Positions 18,453 to 27,779 are shown, counted from the first letter of the stretch. The stretch: DNA of 64,000 bases from Marivivens sp. (GCA_024642115.1 JAHEBU010000001.1:1-64000); one strand, 5' to 3'. The notes: generated by a model from the sequence alone, not told the origin. Program-made: numbers and translations.

Positions 18453-20084
18453 TTAGCGGCTTTGTCCGCCATCGCAATCAGGATTCGCGGGGGTCAGCCA
18501 GCCGGTATAATGCACGATGGCCCCCTGCCGTAGCGGCGCTTCCAGCCGGACATCGAACCGAAACCGCCCGTCGTCGTCAACGGTTTCAGAGGCAATGCTG
18601 TCCGGCAACGCAAAGCGGGGGATGGGCAGCCCCATAAACCGGCCGGACCGCACCGGGAAATGCAGCACGCCGTCGATCACCTGCAGGTCAAGGTCAAAGG
18701 TCATCGCCCCAAACCGTTCGGTGAACCCCTCCGCCGACTGCGCCAGATGCGAGGTAAAGGTCTGCCCGGCAAACGTCCGATCCCAGACCTCGCCCCCGTC
18801 ATGCGGCGTGATCCTGACCATCAGCGGCACGTCCTCCCCCGCATTGGGAAAGCGGAATATCGTGGCGATCAGGCGGGGCAATAGACCCGTCCCTCGCGTG
18901 ATCCGGGCTGTACCGGACCAAAGGGCGGGGCCGACAGGTTGGTGCAAGGCCTGCACGGCTTTGGGCAGCGTCCCAAAGGATTTGCCCAGAAATGTTGGGA
19001 ACAGGGGGCGACATCGCCCCTCTTGCCTGTCCGTCTCGACCGCGAGGTCCGTCATAGCCCCCGTCATCAAATCGAGTGGCAGTTCGGACAAAGCCGGGCG
19101 GGCGCCAGGCGGGATGCGGCCGACATGGCGCAGGATCGCACGGGCGGCGATAGCGGGGATGAATGGCCCCTCGCCATCGCGGACCCGCAGGCGCCATGCG
19201 CGCCTCAGGGCGACACCGTCGCAGGTCCCGGCCACCGTCACGATCATGCCACCCGCGTCCGATCCCAGCCGCTCCATCCTGTCGGCCGCCCAGTGGACCA
19301 GCCGCACCAGCCCCCCCGGCATTCCCGCCCCCGTTCGCGCCCGCAGCCAACTCAGACCGGCAAGTCCGTAGTTCATCACGCCCAGTTCCATCCCAGCGCG
19401 GAACATCACGGTCCGCGCGCCAAAGTGGCCCGGGAACAGATCCAGATCCGGCACCCGAATCGCCCACCCCTGCCGGACCATCCCCGCGCCAAGGTCAAAA
19501 AGGCGAGGATCAGACCAACTGCGCAGCGTCTTCCTGGCCCCGCCCGCCGTGGCCGCAATCGGGGTGCCGACTTGATGCAGGATGCTTTCGACTACCGATT
19601 TGCCCCGTGGCGCCCGGTTCCCGGGAAGAATAGCCATGTCGATGCTGTCGATCTGCATACCCTGCCCCAGCGCCGACACCACCGCTGACGACAAGGCGGG
19701 GACGCTGGACACACCGGAAAGGGCAAACACGCCCGCCTGCCGTGCCTCGGCATCAAGGGTCGAAATCCCCGCACAGAAATCCGCATCATCGGCCAGATCG
19801 AGGTAATGCAGACCGTGGTCGATGCAAAACCGGACCAGCCGATACGGCTCTGCCCCATAGGCATGAAACGGCCCGGCCGCATCGACAATGACCTCTACCC
19901 CGCTCAGGGGGGACAGGTCGCCGCCGCGATCCAGAACAAGGGCGGTCGCACCGATCTGTGCCGCCTTGCGTCGCAACGCATCAGGACTGCGCCCCGCAAT
20001 CGTCACCTCATGGCCATCCCGGATCAGCAAAAGGGCAAGGCGCGACCCGAACACGCCCGCCCCGCCAAGGACAGTTACCCTCAT
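18453..20084 (-). CDS. Saccharopine dehydrogenase-like protein with DUF4166 C-terminal domain
   Basis: The N-terminal 130 residues form a Rossmann NADP-binding domain (MRVTVLGGAGVFGSRLALLL) of the saccharopine-dehydrogenase-like group. The C-terminal 200 or so residues match the DUF4166 architecture, ending in a beta-rich segment (FPVRSGRFMGLPIPRFALP). The 543-aa protein is probably a reductase of unknown substrate and not a lysine enzyme, since no aminoadipate-pathway genes are near. The start at MRVTVLG overlaps the DCC-family gene by ATGA; the TTG/ATG extension to 20126 is rejected for lack of similarity. The dipeptidase begins 25 bp downstream. Confidence 0.87.
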   Translation of the reverse strand: MRVTVLGGAGVFGSRLALLLIRDGHEVTIAGRSPDALRRKAAQIGATALVLDRGGDLSPLSGVEVIVDAAGPFHAYGAEPYRLVRFCIDHGLHYLDLADDADFCAGISTLDAEARQAGVFALSGVSSVPALSSAVVSALGQGMQIDSIDMAILPGNRAPRGKSVVESILHQVGTPIAATAGGARKTLRSWSDPRLFDLGAGMVRQGWAIRVPDLDLFPGHFGARTVMFRAGMELGVMNYGLAGLSWLRARTGAGMPGGLVRLVHWAADRMERLGSDAGGMIVTVAGTCDGVALRRAWRLRVRDGEGPFIPAIAARAILRHVGRIPPGARPALSELPLDLMTGAMTDLAVETDRQEGRCRPLFPTFLGKSFGTLPKAVQALHQPVGPALWSGTARITRGTGLLPRLIATIFRFPNAGEDVPLMVRITPHDGGEVWDRTFAGQTFTSHLAQSAEGFTERFGAMTFDLDLQVIDGVLHFPVRSGRFMGLPIPRFALPDSIASETVDDDGRFRFDVRLEAPLRQGAIVHYTGWLTPANPDCDGGQSR

Positions 20085-20509
20085 CCGATAAGCCGCGCCC
20101 GTAACGCGGGGTCTGGCAAGGCACACAGATCACCCCGCCCGAACAGGGCATAGCGGTTGCGGGCAAGGCGGCGATACAGCCAATCACGCAGCGGTTTGGG
20201 GATCAGCCTGAGCAGGGCAAACACGCGGCCCCAGCCACCTGATCGCTGGCCGACACGGATCAAGGCATCAAAGTCGGTCCAGACGCGGTCGCCTTCCAGA
20301 AACAACCAGCTTTCGGGGTCATCAGGATCAAGGCCATGCCGCACCAACAGCGACCGACCCAAAGGGGTCTGGATCGGACAGATGCGAACTTCGCCACTGT
20401 GGTCCAGCCGGTGGATCATCCGCGCGCCCCAGGAACAAACAGCACAGGTGGCGTCCATCACCGCAACCGGGGCGTCGGACAAGCCGTGGTCGTCATCATG
20501 CGCGGACAT
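20081..20509 (-). CDS. DCC-family thiol-disulfide oxidoreductase-like protein (DUF393)
   Basis: This 142-aa protein of the DCC/DUF393 family is named for its N-terminal D-x-x-C-x-x-C, here MDATCAVCSWGARMI. Further family features are the R-I-C-P-I-Q-T segment, DPDDPESWLFLEGDRVWTD and the basic LRDWLYRRLARNRYALFG. The thioredoxin-like fold is predicted to act in redox chemistry; the substrate is unknown. The gene is coupled by ATGA to the saccharopine-dehydrogenase-like gene, suggesting a two-protein redox unit. The start at MSAHDDDHG is preferred over the upstream ATG at 20566. Confidence 0.87.
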   Translation of the reverse strand: MSAHDDDHGLSDAPVAVMDATCAVCSWGARMIHRLDHSGEVRICPIQTPLGRSLLVRHGLDPDDPESWLFLEGDRVWTDFDALIRVGQRSGGWGRVFALLRLIPKPLRDWLYRRLARNRYALFGRGDLCALPDPALRARLIG

Positions 20510-20578
20510 GGGCAGTCCTTTCCGGCCCGGTCTGGCACATGATCCCGGCAATGTCACCGGGACCAACTGGCGCAGGGA

Positions 20579-22471
20579 TCAGGCGGCCCATTCCCACGGA
20601 CGTGTGTAGGCCCCCAGCGCCTTCACAACATCTTCGTCACTGACGGTTCCGGTACGGACCATCCGGGCGACCAAACCGCGTTTCTTGTCCTCGACCACGT
20701 CGGTCACTTCGGCGGCTACATCGGCATTGGCAAGGGCGGCATTATAGACGCGGGCAATCGCCTCTTTGCGCAGATCAGGTTTAAAGATCTTGCCCACGGC
20801 GGTCTTGGGCAACTCCGGCATGATCTTGAGGAATTTGGGATGGGCGGCGCGTTCGTGGATATGCTCCTTGGCATAGTCCATCAACTCGGCCTCGGTCACC
20901 GTGGCATCCTTGACCAGTTCGACATACACACACGGGACTTCGCCGGCATGGGCGTCGGGCTGGCCAATTGCGCCAGCAAAGGCGATGGCAGGATGACCGG
21001 CCAGCGCCTCTTCGATTTCGGCAGGGTCGATGTTGTGACCGCCACGAATGATCAGGTCCTTGGCGCGGCCGGTGATCCACAGATACCCGTCAGCATCCAG
21101 ACGACCCAGATCGCCCGTGCGCAGATACCAGTCGTCATCTTCGGGCCAGTGATAGAACAGATCCTTGTTCTTGTCGGCCTCGGTATAGGTGTCACCCTTG
21201 GACACGCCGGGGGACGAGATGCAGATCTCTCCCACATGTTCGGCTTCGCAATCGGTCTGGGTGGCAACGTCAATGATGCGGACCTTGGTATAGGGAAAGG
21301 GCAGACCGATCGAGCCGATCTTTTTCTCGCCATCGGGGGGGTTGATCGACACCAGACAGGTCGCCTCGGTCAGGCCATACCCTTCGCAAATGGTTACCCC
21401 CGCCGCCTGCTCGAACCGCTTGTAAAGCTCGACCGGCAAGGGGGCCGACCCGCTGAATGCCAGCTTCATCGTGGAAATATCGGCGTTGACCGGGCGCTGC
21501 ATGAGGGCGGACATCGCCGTGGGCACCGTGATCAGAAACGTGACCTTGTAGCGTTCGATCAGTTTCCAGAAATTGTCGAAAACGCCCTCGCCGCGATAGC
21601 CCTGCGGGGTGGGGAACACCACATGGGCGCCCGAGGCCAGCGAAGCGCCCATCACCACGATCGCCGCAAAGACGTGGAACATCGGCAGCGGGCACATCAT
21701 GACATCGGTTTCGGTGAACAACAGGCGCTGGCCCAACCAACCGTTGTAGATGATCCCTGAATAGCTGTGCTGGGCCACCTTGGGCATCCCCGTCGTCCCG
21801 CCGGTATGGAAATAGGCGGCCACCCGGTCGCCTGTGCTGTCGGCAAAGCTCAGGGTCCTGGGCTGGCGCGCGACGCTGGCGCCAAAGTCGATGACTTTGG
21901 CCTTGTGGGTGACGGGATTCTTGGGACGGATCAGCGGGACGATCAGCTTTTTGACACCGGTCAGATAGCGGACCAGATCAACCTCGACCACATGGGCGAC
22001 ATTGGGGGCCATCGCGACCGCCTTTGCCGCCTTTTGCGCCACGTCGGTCTTTGGAAACGCCTTGAGCGTAACCAGGACCTTGGCCCCGGTTTCCCGCAGG
22101 ATCGAAGCGATCTGATCAGCATCCAGCAACGGGTTGATCGGATTGACGATCCCGGCCACCTGCCCCGCCACATAGGTCAGGACGGTTTCGTTACAGTTGG
22201 GCAGCAGATAGGCTACGACATCGGTCTCGCCCACGCCCAGTGACCGGAACAGATTGGCGGTTTGGGTGACCTTGTCCTTGAACTCGGCCCAGCTCAGCGT
22301 TTCCTTTTTCGATGCCGGGTCAGACAGCAACTGATAGCTGACGGCGGGGCGATTGGGAAACTGCCCGGCGGTCCGGCTCAGCAGGGCATAAGTGGTCTTG
22401 GGCTGGTTGCGCTCGGCCCAGGTCTTTTCCTGCTCGATGGCATTGCGGTCATCTATGGTCGCGTATGGCAT
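20579..22471 (-). CDS. AMP-forming acyl-CoA synthetase (630 aa)
   Basis: This adenylate-forming ligase activates a carboxylic acid with ATP and CoA. The phosphate loop is visible as HTGGTTGMPKVAQHS, and later motifs include CEGYGLTEAT, WYLRTGDLGRLD, GRAKDLIIRGGHNIDP and the C-terminal lysine region PKTAVGKIFKPDLR. The length of 630 aa is longer than most fatty-acyl ligases because of a C-terminal extension (about 590-630). It resembles the acyl-CoA synthetase group found beside acyl-CoA metabolism genes in many proteobacteria. Substrate chain length cannot be read from the sequence. It is apparently monocistronic with its own 120-bp upstream gap. Confidence 0.92.
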   Translation of the reverse strand: MPYATIDDRNAIEQEKTWAERNQPKTTYALLSRTAGQFPNRPAVSYQLLSDPASKKETLSWAEFKDKVTQTANLFRSLGVGETDVVAYLLPNCNETVLTYVAGQVAGIVNPINPLLDADQIASILRETGAKVLVTLKAFPKTDVAQKAAKAVAMAPNVAHVVEVDLVRYLTGVKKLIVPLIRPKNPVTHKAKVIDFGASVARQPRTLSFADSTGDRVAAYFHTGGTTGMPKVAQHSYSGIIYNGWLGQRLLFTETDVMMCPLPMFHVFAAIVVMGASLASGAHVVFPTPQGYRGEGVFDNFWKLIERYKVTFLITVPTAMSALMQRPVNADISTMKLAFSGSAPLPVELYKRFEQAAGVTICEGYGLTEATCLVSINPPDGEKKIGSIGLPFPYTKVRIIDVATQTDCEAEHVGEICISSPGVSKGDTYTEADKNKDLFYHWPEDDDWYLRTGDLGRLDADGYLWITGRAKDLIIRGGHNIDPAEIEEALAGHPAIAFAGAIGQPDAHAGEVPCVYVELVKDATVTEAELMDYAKEHIHERAAHPKFLKIMPELPKTAVGKIFKPDLRKEAIARVYNAALANADVAAEVTDVVEDKKRGLVARMVRTGTVSDEDVVKALGAYTRPWEWAA

Positions 22472-22595
22472 GGTGTCCTCCCCGTTCTCATTCTTGACCG
22501 GCCCCTCCCCGGGCCGGCGATCTGTCCGGACTAGCTAAGGGACCGGGACCGCCGCCCGCAAGTCTGACGCTGCGAAACCGGTCCCTTTGGGACGG

Positions 22596-23246
22596 TCAGA
22601 CCACGCTGGGCCGGTCAGGCCGGATGACCATCATCGCATCCGCCGCCCGCAACTTGTCCGCGAGGTGGTCCATGCCGAACTGCGCGGCAAACTGCTGTTC
22701 TGCATCGGTAATGGCGGTGACGACCATCAGGGCCACCTGACCGGATGGCAGCGCGAACGACGCGGGTATCCCTTCAGGCGGGCACAGCATAAGCGTTTTG
22801 AGCAGGCAACGGTCGTTGCCGTTGATCGGAAACTTGCCCGGCAACTGGTCGAAAAACGCCAGCGGCCCATCGCCGCCCAACTGCCCCGACGATTGCAGCA
22901 TATCAAGCGCAAGGACGCTTTGCAGCCGGACCACGGACCAATCGGTCTGCTTGTCCGTCTGCATGACAAATTCCGCCCCTGCGCCGCTTTCGCCTTCGGG
23001 ATCAAAGGTGGCCGAGTCCACGCCATATGGGGTCGAATACCCCGAAGTGACATAAAGCCAGGTGGGCCGGGCGTCGGTCGGGGCGAATTCCATGACCCCG
23101 GCCTTGAGCCAGTTGGGATCGACTGTGACATCGCCGAACGCTTTGAACACTTCGGCCTGCATGGCGATCATGCCGCGGCCCTGCGCGCCGAACAATTCCG
23201 GATAGACCACCGTTTCCCGGTGATCGGCAATTTCGGTCAAATCCAT
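22596..23246 (-). CDS. Suppressor-of-fused (SUFU) domain protein
   Basis: The 216-aa protein fits the bacterial SUFU domain family: WLYVTSGYSTPYG, an acidic strand ending GAEFVMQTDKQTDW, DMLQSSG, FFDQLPGKFPING and the late VALMVVTAITDAEQQF. In animals the domain binds Gli transcription factors; in bacteria its role is unknown, and a link to polymorphic toxin immunity has been proposed for the superfamily. No toxin gene is seen beside it. The start at MDLTEIADHRE follows a GGAGACC ribosome site; the ATG at 23315 is rejected. Confidence 0.75.
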   Translation of the reverse strand: MDLTEIADHRETVVYPELFGAQGRGMIAMQAEVFKAFGDVTVDPNWLKAGVMEFAPTDARPTWLYVTSGYSTPYGVDSATFDPEGESGAGAEFVMQTDKQTDWSVVRLQSVLALDMLQSSGQLGGDGPLAFFDQLPGKFPINGNDRCLLKTLMLCPPEGIPASFALPSGQVALMVVTAITDAEQQFAAQFGMDHLADKLRAADAMMVIRPDRPSVV

Positions 23247-23326
23247 GTTGGTCTCCAATCGGGGTGTGTGCAATGACACACCCAGCCTCACCGCAAACCG
23301 CGTTTGGTTCAACACCGATATTCGGA

Positions 23327-25123
23327 TTATTCCGCGGCAAGCCCTTCGGTGAACTGCAACCGGGCCAGGCGGGCATAAAGACCACCCTCGGCAACCAGTT
23401 GGTCATGGGTGCCCTGCGCCACAATCTTGCCCGCCTCGAACACCAGAATCCGGTCGGCCTTTTTGACGGTGGCCAGACGGTGCGCCACGATCAGGGTCGT
23501 GCGGCCCTTGGCCAACCCTTCGACTGCCTGCTGCACCGCGCGTTCGCTTTCGGCGTCCAGCGCCGAGGTCGCCTCGTCCAGCAGCAGGACCGGAGCGTCG
23601 CGCAAGATCGCGCGGGCGATAGCGATGCGCTGTTTCTGACCGCCCGACAGCATCACGCCCCGCTCGCCGACATAACTGTCATAGCCGTCAGGCAAGGCGG
23701 TCAGGAAATCATGGGCGGCAGCGGCCTTGGCGGCGGCCTCAACCTCGGCATCGGTCGCATCAGGGCGACCAAATCGGATGTTTTCGCGGGCTGTATCGCC
23801 AAAGATGACGGGGTCCTGCGGCACCACGGCCATGTGCCTGCGAAAATCGGCGCGGTTGAGGTCACGCAGGTCTATACCGTCCAGCCGGATCACGCCCGAG
23901 GTCGGATCGTAGAACCGGAGCAACAACTGGATGATGGTCGTCTTGCCCGCGCCCGACGGGCCGACAAGGGCGATGGTTTCGCCGGGGGCCACATGCAGGC
24001 TGATGCCGTTCAGGGCGGCCACGCTGGGGCGGGCGGGGTAATGGAACACAACGTTATCAAAGTCGATCTGGCCGCGCCGCAGATCGGGCGCGGCGGCAGG
24101 CGACACAGGATCAACCACGGTGTCGTCAGCCTCCAGCAGTTCGACCAGACGTTCAGTGGCGCCAGCGGCGCGCTGCAATTCGCCCCAGACCTCGGTCAAT
24201 GCCCCGACACCGCCGGCCACCATGACCGAATAGATCAGGAACTGAACCAGTTGGCCCACGCTCATCACGCCGCTGCGCACATCGTTGGCACCGATCCACA
24301 GCACACCCACGACACCCGCAAAGATCAGAAATATGACGATCGCGGTCATGACGGCACGGGTGCCGATCCGCTTGCGGGCGGACACAAAGCTCTTCTCGGT
24401 CATATCCCAGAATTTGGCCCGGCTCTTGGCCTCGTGGGTAAAGGACTGGACCGCCTGCACCGACAACAGCGCTTCGGACGCGTTGCCCGACGACTGGGCG
24501 ATCCAGTCCTGATTTTCCCGGCTGAGCGTCCGCAGTCTGCGGCCCATCACGACGATGGGGACGATAACCAACGGAACCAGCAACAACACCAGCCCCGTCA
24601 GCTTGGCCGAAGTAAAGAACATCAACGCCAGACCGCCGATCAGAATGAGCACGTTGCGCAGCGCGACCGACACGGATGACCCGATGACGGACAGGATCAG
24701 GGTGGTATCCGTGGTGATCCGGCTCAACACCTCGCCGGTCATGATCTTTTCAAAGAATTCGGGGCTCATCCCGATCATCCGGTCAAACGTCGCCGTGCGG
24801 ATGTCAGCCACAACCCTCTCACCCAACCGGGTCACCAGATAATACCGCAATGCCGTCCCAACGGCGAGCAGACCGGCGATGACCAGCGCGGCGGCAAAAT
24901 AGCGGTCCAGCAACAGGCTGCTTTCCAGATCAAAGCTGTCCACGACGCGGCGCACAGCGATCGGCAGGATCAGCGAAATGACCGCCGTCAGAACCAGCGC
25001 AAAACCGGCCGCAATCATCATCCGCTTGTATGGGGCAACGAACGGCCAAAGTGCCGCCAAGGCACCGATCCGTTTTGACTTCGGGCGATCCTCGTCAGAG
25101 ATGGGTTTGGGGGCGTCGGCCAT
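23327..25123 (-). CDS. ABC exporter, fused permease-ATPase (MsbA/multidrug type)
   Basis: This 598-aa half-transporter has six transmembrane helices (about residues 25-310) followed by a nucleotide-binding domain. Walker A is GPSGAGKTTI, the signature is LSGGQKQRIAIARA and Walker B is VLLLDEATSALD, and the D-loop and H-loop (IVAHRL) are intact, so it should be an active ATPase as a homodimer. Candidate substrates are lipids or drugs; sequence alone does not decide. The start MADAPKPISDEDRP is used because the preceding 24 in-frame codons run towards the tRNA gene. It precedes the SUFU gene in the same direction. Confidence 0.93.
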   Translation of the reverse strand: MADAPKPISDEDRPKSKRIGALAALWPFVAPYKRMMIAAGFALVLTAVISLILPIAVRRVVDSFDLESSLLLDRYFAAALVIAGLLAVGTALRYYLVTRLGERVVADIRTATFDRMIGMSPEFFEKIMTGEVLSRITTDTTLILSVIGSSVSVALRNVLILIGGLALMFFTSAKLTGLVLLLVPLVIVPIVVMGRRLRTLSRENQDWIAQSSGNASEALLSVQAVQSFTHEAKSRAKFWDMTEKSFVSARKRIGTRAVMTAIVIFLIFAGVVGVLWIGANDVRSGVMSVGQLVQFLIYSVMVAGGVGALTEVWGELQRAAGATERLVELLEADDTVVDPVSPAAAPDLRRGQIDFDNVVFHYPARPSVAALNGISLHVAPGETIALVGPSGAGKTTIIQLLLRFYDPTSGVIRLDGIDLRDLNRADFRRHMAVVPQDPVIFGDTARENIRFGRPDATDAEVEAAAKAAAAHDFLTALPDGYDSYVGERGVMLSGGQKQRIAIARAILRDAPVLLLDEATSALDAESERAVQQAVEGLAKGRTTLIVAHRLATVKKADRILVFEAGKIVAQGTHDQLVAEGGLYARLARLQFTEGLAAE

Positions 25124-25217
25124 GCGATGGCTCCTGTCTGCGTTGCCCTCACATAAAGTCAGAGCATCCCGTTCACAAGCGACGGGTTGTCTCAATCCTG
25201 AATAGGTGGAATTTCGG

Positions 25218-25291
25218 TGGAGCGGGCGGCGGGAATCGAACCCGCGTCTTTAGCTTGGAAGGCTAAGGTCTTACCATTACACAACGCCCGC
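25218..25291 (-). tRNA. tRNA-Gly (anticodon UCC)
   Basis: The minus strand folds as a complete tRNA. The acceptor stem is GCGGGCG/CGCCCGC with discriminator U and an encoded CCA. The D-arm contains AATGGTAAGA, the anticodon stem TTAGC/GCTAA encloses loop CTTCCAA (anticodon TCC), and the T-arm GCGGGTTCGATTCCCGC is perfect. Confidence 0.98.
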
Positions 25292-25363
25292 TCAACGGTT
25301 GATGACGTATTTCATACGCTTTCCGGGGTCAAGGTGAGACCAGCAAGATGACAGGAGAAGACG

Positions 25364-26059
25364 ATGAGTAAACCAAATGCCGTGATAATCGGCGTCGGTG
25401 ATGGGCTGTCGGCGGCCTTGGCGCGGGAACTCGCGACGGATCACGATTTGACCCTCGCCGCGCGGACCGCCGACAAAATGCACGCGGTCGCAAAAGAGAC
25501 TGGCGGCCGAACGGTCCTGCTGGATGCCACAGACGAAGGCGCTGTCGCGTCCCTTTTCGACAGCTTGCCGTCGGCGCCCAGGGTCGTCATCTACAACCCC
25601 TCCGCCCGTGTGCGCGGATCTATCGCGGAACTGTCGGTCGATGACGTCCGCAATGCGATCGAGGTCACGGCAATTGGCGCCTTTCTTGCCGGCAAACATG
25701 CGGCGCGCCGGATGCTGGAGGCTGATCCGATCAATGGGACCCGCGGAACGATCCTCTTCACCGGCGCCTCCGCCGGGGTGAAAGGCTTCCCTCTGTCGGC
25801 CCCCTTTGCCATGGGCAAGTTCGCCCAGCGCGGCTTGGCAGAGAGCATGTCCCGCGAACTTCATCCCAAGGGGATCCACGTTGTGTGGGTGAACATCGAC
25901 GGCGCGATCCTAAATCCGGGCCGGAGTGAACCAGCAGATGCACCCGGATCCATGCTCCGCCCCGACGCCATCGCCCGCACCTACCGACACCTCATCGAAC
26001 AGGACCGCAGCGCCTGGTCAAACGAGATTGCGGTCCGGCCGTGGGTGGAAAGGTTCTGA
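25364..26059 (+). CDS. Short-chain dehydrogenase-like protein with atypical active site
   Basis: This 231-aa SDR-fold protein has a Rossmann start (AVIIGVGDGLSAALARELA), an NPSA motif in place of NNAG, and ILFTGASAG holding the usual Ser. At the catalytic YxxxK position it reads FAMGK: Phe replaces Tyr while Lys is kept, and the following FAQRGLAESMSRELHPKGIHV is family-like. The Tyr is normally the acid/base, so classical dehydrogenase activity is doubtful, although this FAMxK variant seems to be a subfamily trait rather than a mutation. A good GGAGA ribosome site precedes the ATG. It stands alone between the tRNA and an insertion remnant. Confidence 0.88.
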   Translation: MSKPNAVIIGVGDGLSAALARELATDHDLTLAARTADKMHAVAKETGGRTVLLDATDEGAVASLFDSLPSAPRVVIYNPSARVRGSIAELSVDDVRNAIEVTAIGAFLAGKHAARRMLEADPINGTRGTILFTGASAGVKGFPLSAPFAMGKFAQRGLAESMSRELHPKGIHVVWVNIDGAILNPGRSEPADAPGSMLRPDAIARTYRHLIEQDRSAWSNEIAVRPWVERF

Positions 26060-26103
26060 CTGACCAAGTTAGGCTAAAGAGGTAGCACCGGGATTGTCCA
26101 CAG

Positions 26104-26350
26104 TGAGGTGACCCCAGAAAACTGAACACTGACGCAAGCTCCGACTTGCTGTTTTCTGACCTTCACCGCGAAGAAAATCGAAGATATCGAAACGAAAGCA
26201 ACACGCTCCTGACTTCAAGGCGAAGGTGGCGCTTGACGCTCTGAAAGGCGAGGCGACTGTTTCTGAACTGGCGAACCGGTTCGGCATGCACCGACGATGA
26301 TCAACCAATGAAACCGCCCGCTGCTGGATGGCGCGTCCGGTGGGTCAAGA
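26104..26350 (+). pseudogene. IS3-family insertion remnant with broken orfA
   Basis: From about 26190 the plus strand encodes KRKQHAPDFKAKVALDALKG, then EATVSELANRFGMH, the N-terminal helix-turn-helix region of IS3-type OrfA. The start codon is lost, a single base is missing after the GMH codons so that the following MINQ falls into another frame, and the Trp codon after it is now TGA. The bases before it (TGAGGTGACCCCAGAAAACTGAAC) resemble an IS3-type left end when read in two parts. No orfB or right end remains. The whole 313-bp gap from 26060 to 26372 holds only this relic. Confidence 0.8.
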
Positions 26351-26372
26351 CGGCCCATCAGACGTCAATCGG

Positions 26373-27779
26373 TCACAGCCGGTAAGCCTGTTTCGCCAGC
26401 CGGTACGCCAGATCAAGCGCGACCTCTGGGGCCTCGTCCGCATCCAGGCGACCGGTGGCCACCAGTTGGGCCAGAAACCCGCAATCTACCCGGCGGGCGA
26501 CATCATGTCTGGCCGGGATCGAACAGAACGCCCGCGTGTCGTCATTAAAGCCGACTGTGTTGTAGAACCCAGCAGTTTCCGTCGTCATCTCGCGGAACCG
26601 CATCATCCCTTCATAACTGTCGTGAAACCACCACGGTGGCCCGAGCTTGAGCGCGGGATAGACACCCGCCAACGGGGCCAGTTCGCGGGAATAGGCCGTT
26701 TCGTCCAGTGTAAACAGGATGATCGTCAGGCCCGGCTCGCCCCCAACCGCGTTCAGCAACGGTCGCAAGGCGCGGACATAATCAGTGCGGGTTGGAATAT
26801 CGAACCCCTTGTCGCGGCCGAACCGGGCCATCACATCGACCGAATGGTTCCGCCACGACCCCGGATGGATTTGCAGGACCAACCCGTCGTCCAAACTCAT
26901 CCGCGCTATTTCAGTCAGCATATGCCCGCGGAACGCGTCCGCCTCATCTGGTGAACAGGCACCGTGGAGGGCCCTGGCGAACAGGGCCGCGGCATCCTCC
27001 TGCGACAAATCCTCGGTCCGGGCGGTGGGATGGCCATGATCGGATGATGTCGCGCCAAGGCTCTTGAACACCTGCCGCCGCGCCCGATGCGCGGCCAGAT
27101 AGCCCGCCCAGGTGGTCGTATCCTCTCCGGTCATCTGGCCCAGCGTTTGGATGTTGGCAGCAAACCCATCGAACTCCGGATCGACCACGGCATCGGGCCT
27201 GTAGGCTGTCACAACCTTGCCGCCCCACCCGCTAACACGGATCATCCTGTGCCATTTCAGATCATCTATGGCGCTTTCAGTGGTTGAAATAGCCTCGATA
27301 TTGAACTTTTCGAACAAGGCACGGGGACGAAAGGCGTCCTGCGTCAGACACTCGGCAATCCGGTCATAGGTGGCATCGGCGGTTTGGGCTGAAAGCCGGT
27401 CAGTGACGCCGAACACATTCTGCAAGGCGTGATCGACCCAGATGCGCGATGGGGTGCCGCGGAACAGATGATAGTTCTGGGCGAACAGGCGCCAGATCTT
27501 GCGCGGGTCCTGTTCCGTCTCGCCCCCGTCCGCCCGTGGCACGCCCAGCGCCTCCAGCGGGATGCCCTGACTATGCAGCATCCGAAAGACATAGTGGTCG
27601 GGCGTGACGAACAGCCGGGCCGGATCGGGAAAAGGCTCATTCTCGGCGAACCAGCGCGGATCGGTGTGGCCGTGCGGACTGATGATCGGCAGATCGCGCA
27701 CCCCGTCATAAAGACCGCGGGCGATGGAACGGACGGCGGGGTCGGTCGGAAACAGGCGGTCCTTGTCCAGCATTGTCAT
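26373..27779 (-). CDS. uxaC: Glucuronate isomerase (uronate isomerase)
   Basis: This 468-aa amidohydrolase-superfamily isomerase converts D-glucuronate to D-fructuronate and D-galacturonate to D-tagaturonate. Family features are DLPIISPHGHTDP near the N-terminus with the metal-site His pair, VFRMLHSQG, the central IEAISTTESAIDDL, LQIHPGSWRNHS and the C-terminal GFNDDTRAFCSIPARHD. The start is placed at MTMLDKDRLFP, close behind a GGGGGAGGA ribosome site; an alternative is the ATG two codons later. Other hexuronate genes (uxuB, uxaB, transporter) are not adjacent. A palindrome 47 bp upstream is a possible operator. Confidence 0.95.
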   Translation of the reverse strand: MTMLDKDRLFPTDPAVRSIARGLYDGVRDLPIISPHGHTDPRWFAENEPFPDPARLFVTPDHYVFRMLHSQGIPLEALGVPRADGGETEQDPRKIWRLFAQNYHLFRGTPSRIWVDHALQNVFGVTDRLSAQTADATYDRIAECLTQDAFRPRALFEKFNIEAISTTESAIDDLKWHRMIRVSGWGGKVVTAYRPDAVVDPEFDGFAANIQTLGQMTGEDTTTWAGYLAAHRARRQVFKSLGATSSDHGHPTARTEDLSQEDAAALFARALHGACSPDEADAFRGHMLTEIARMSLDDGLVLQIHPGSWRNHSVDVMARFGRDKGFDIPTRTDYVRALRPLLNAVGGEPGLTIILFTLDETAYSRELAPLAGVYPALKLGPPWWFHDSYEGMMRFREMTTETAGFYNTVGFNDDTRAFCSIPARHDVARRVDCGFLAQLVATGRLDADEAPEVALDLAYRLAKQAYRL

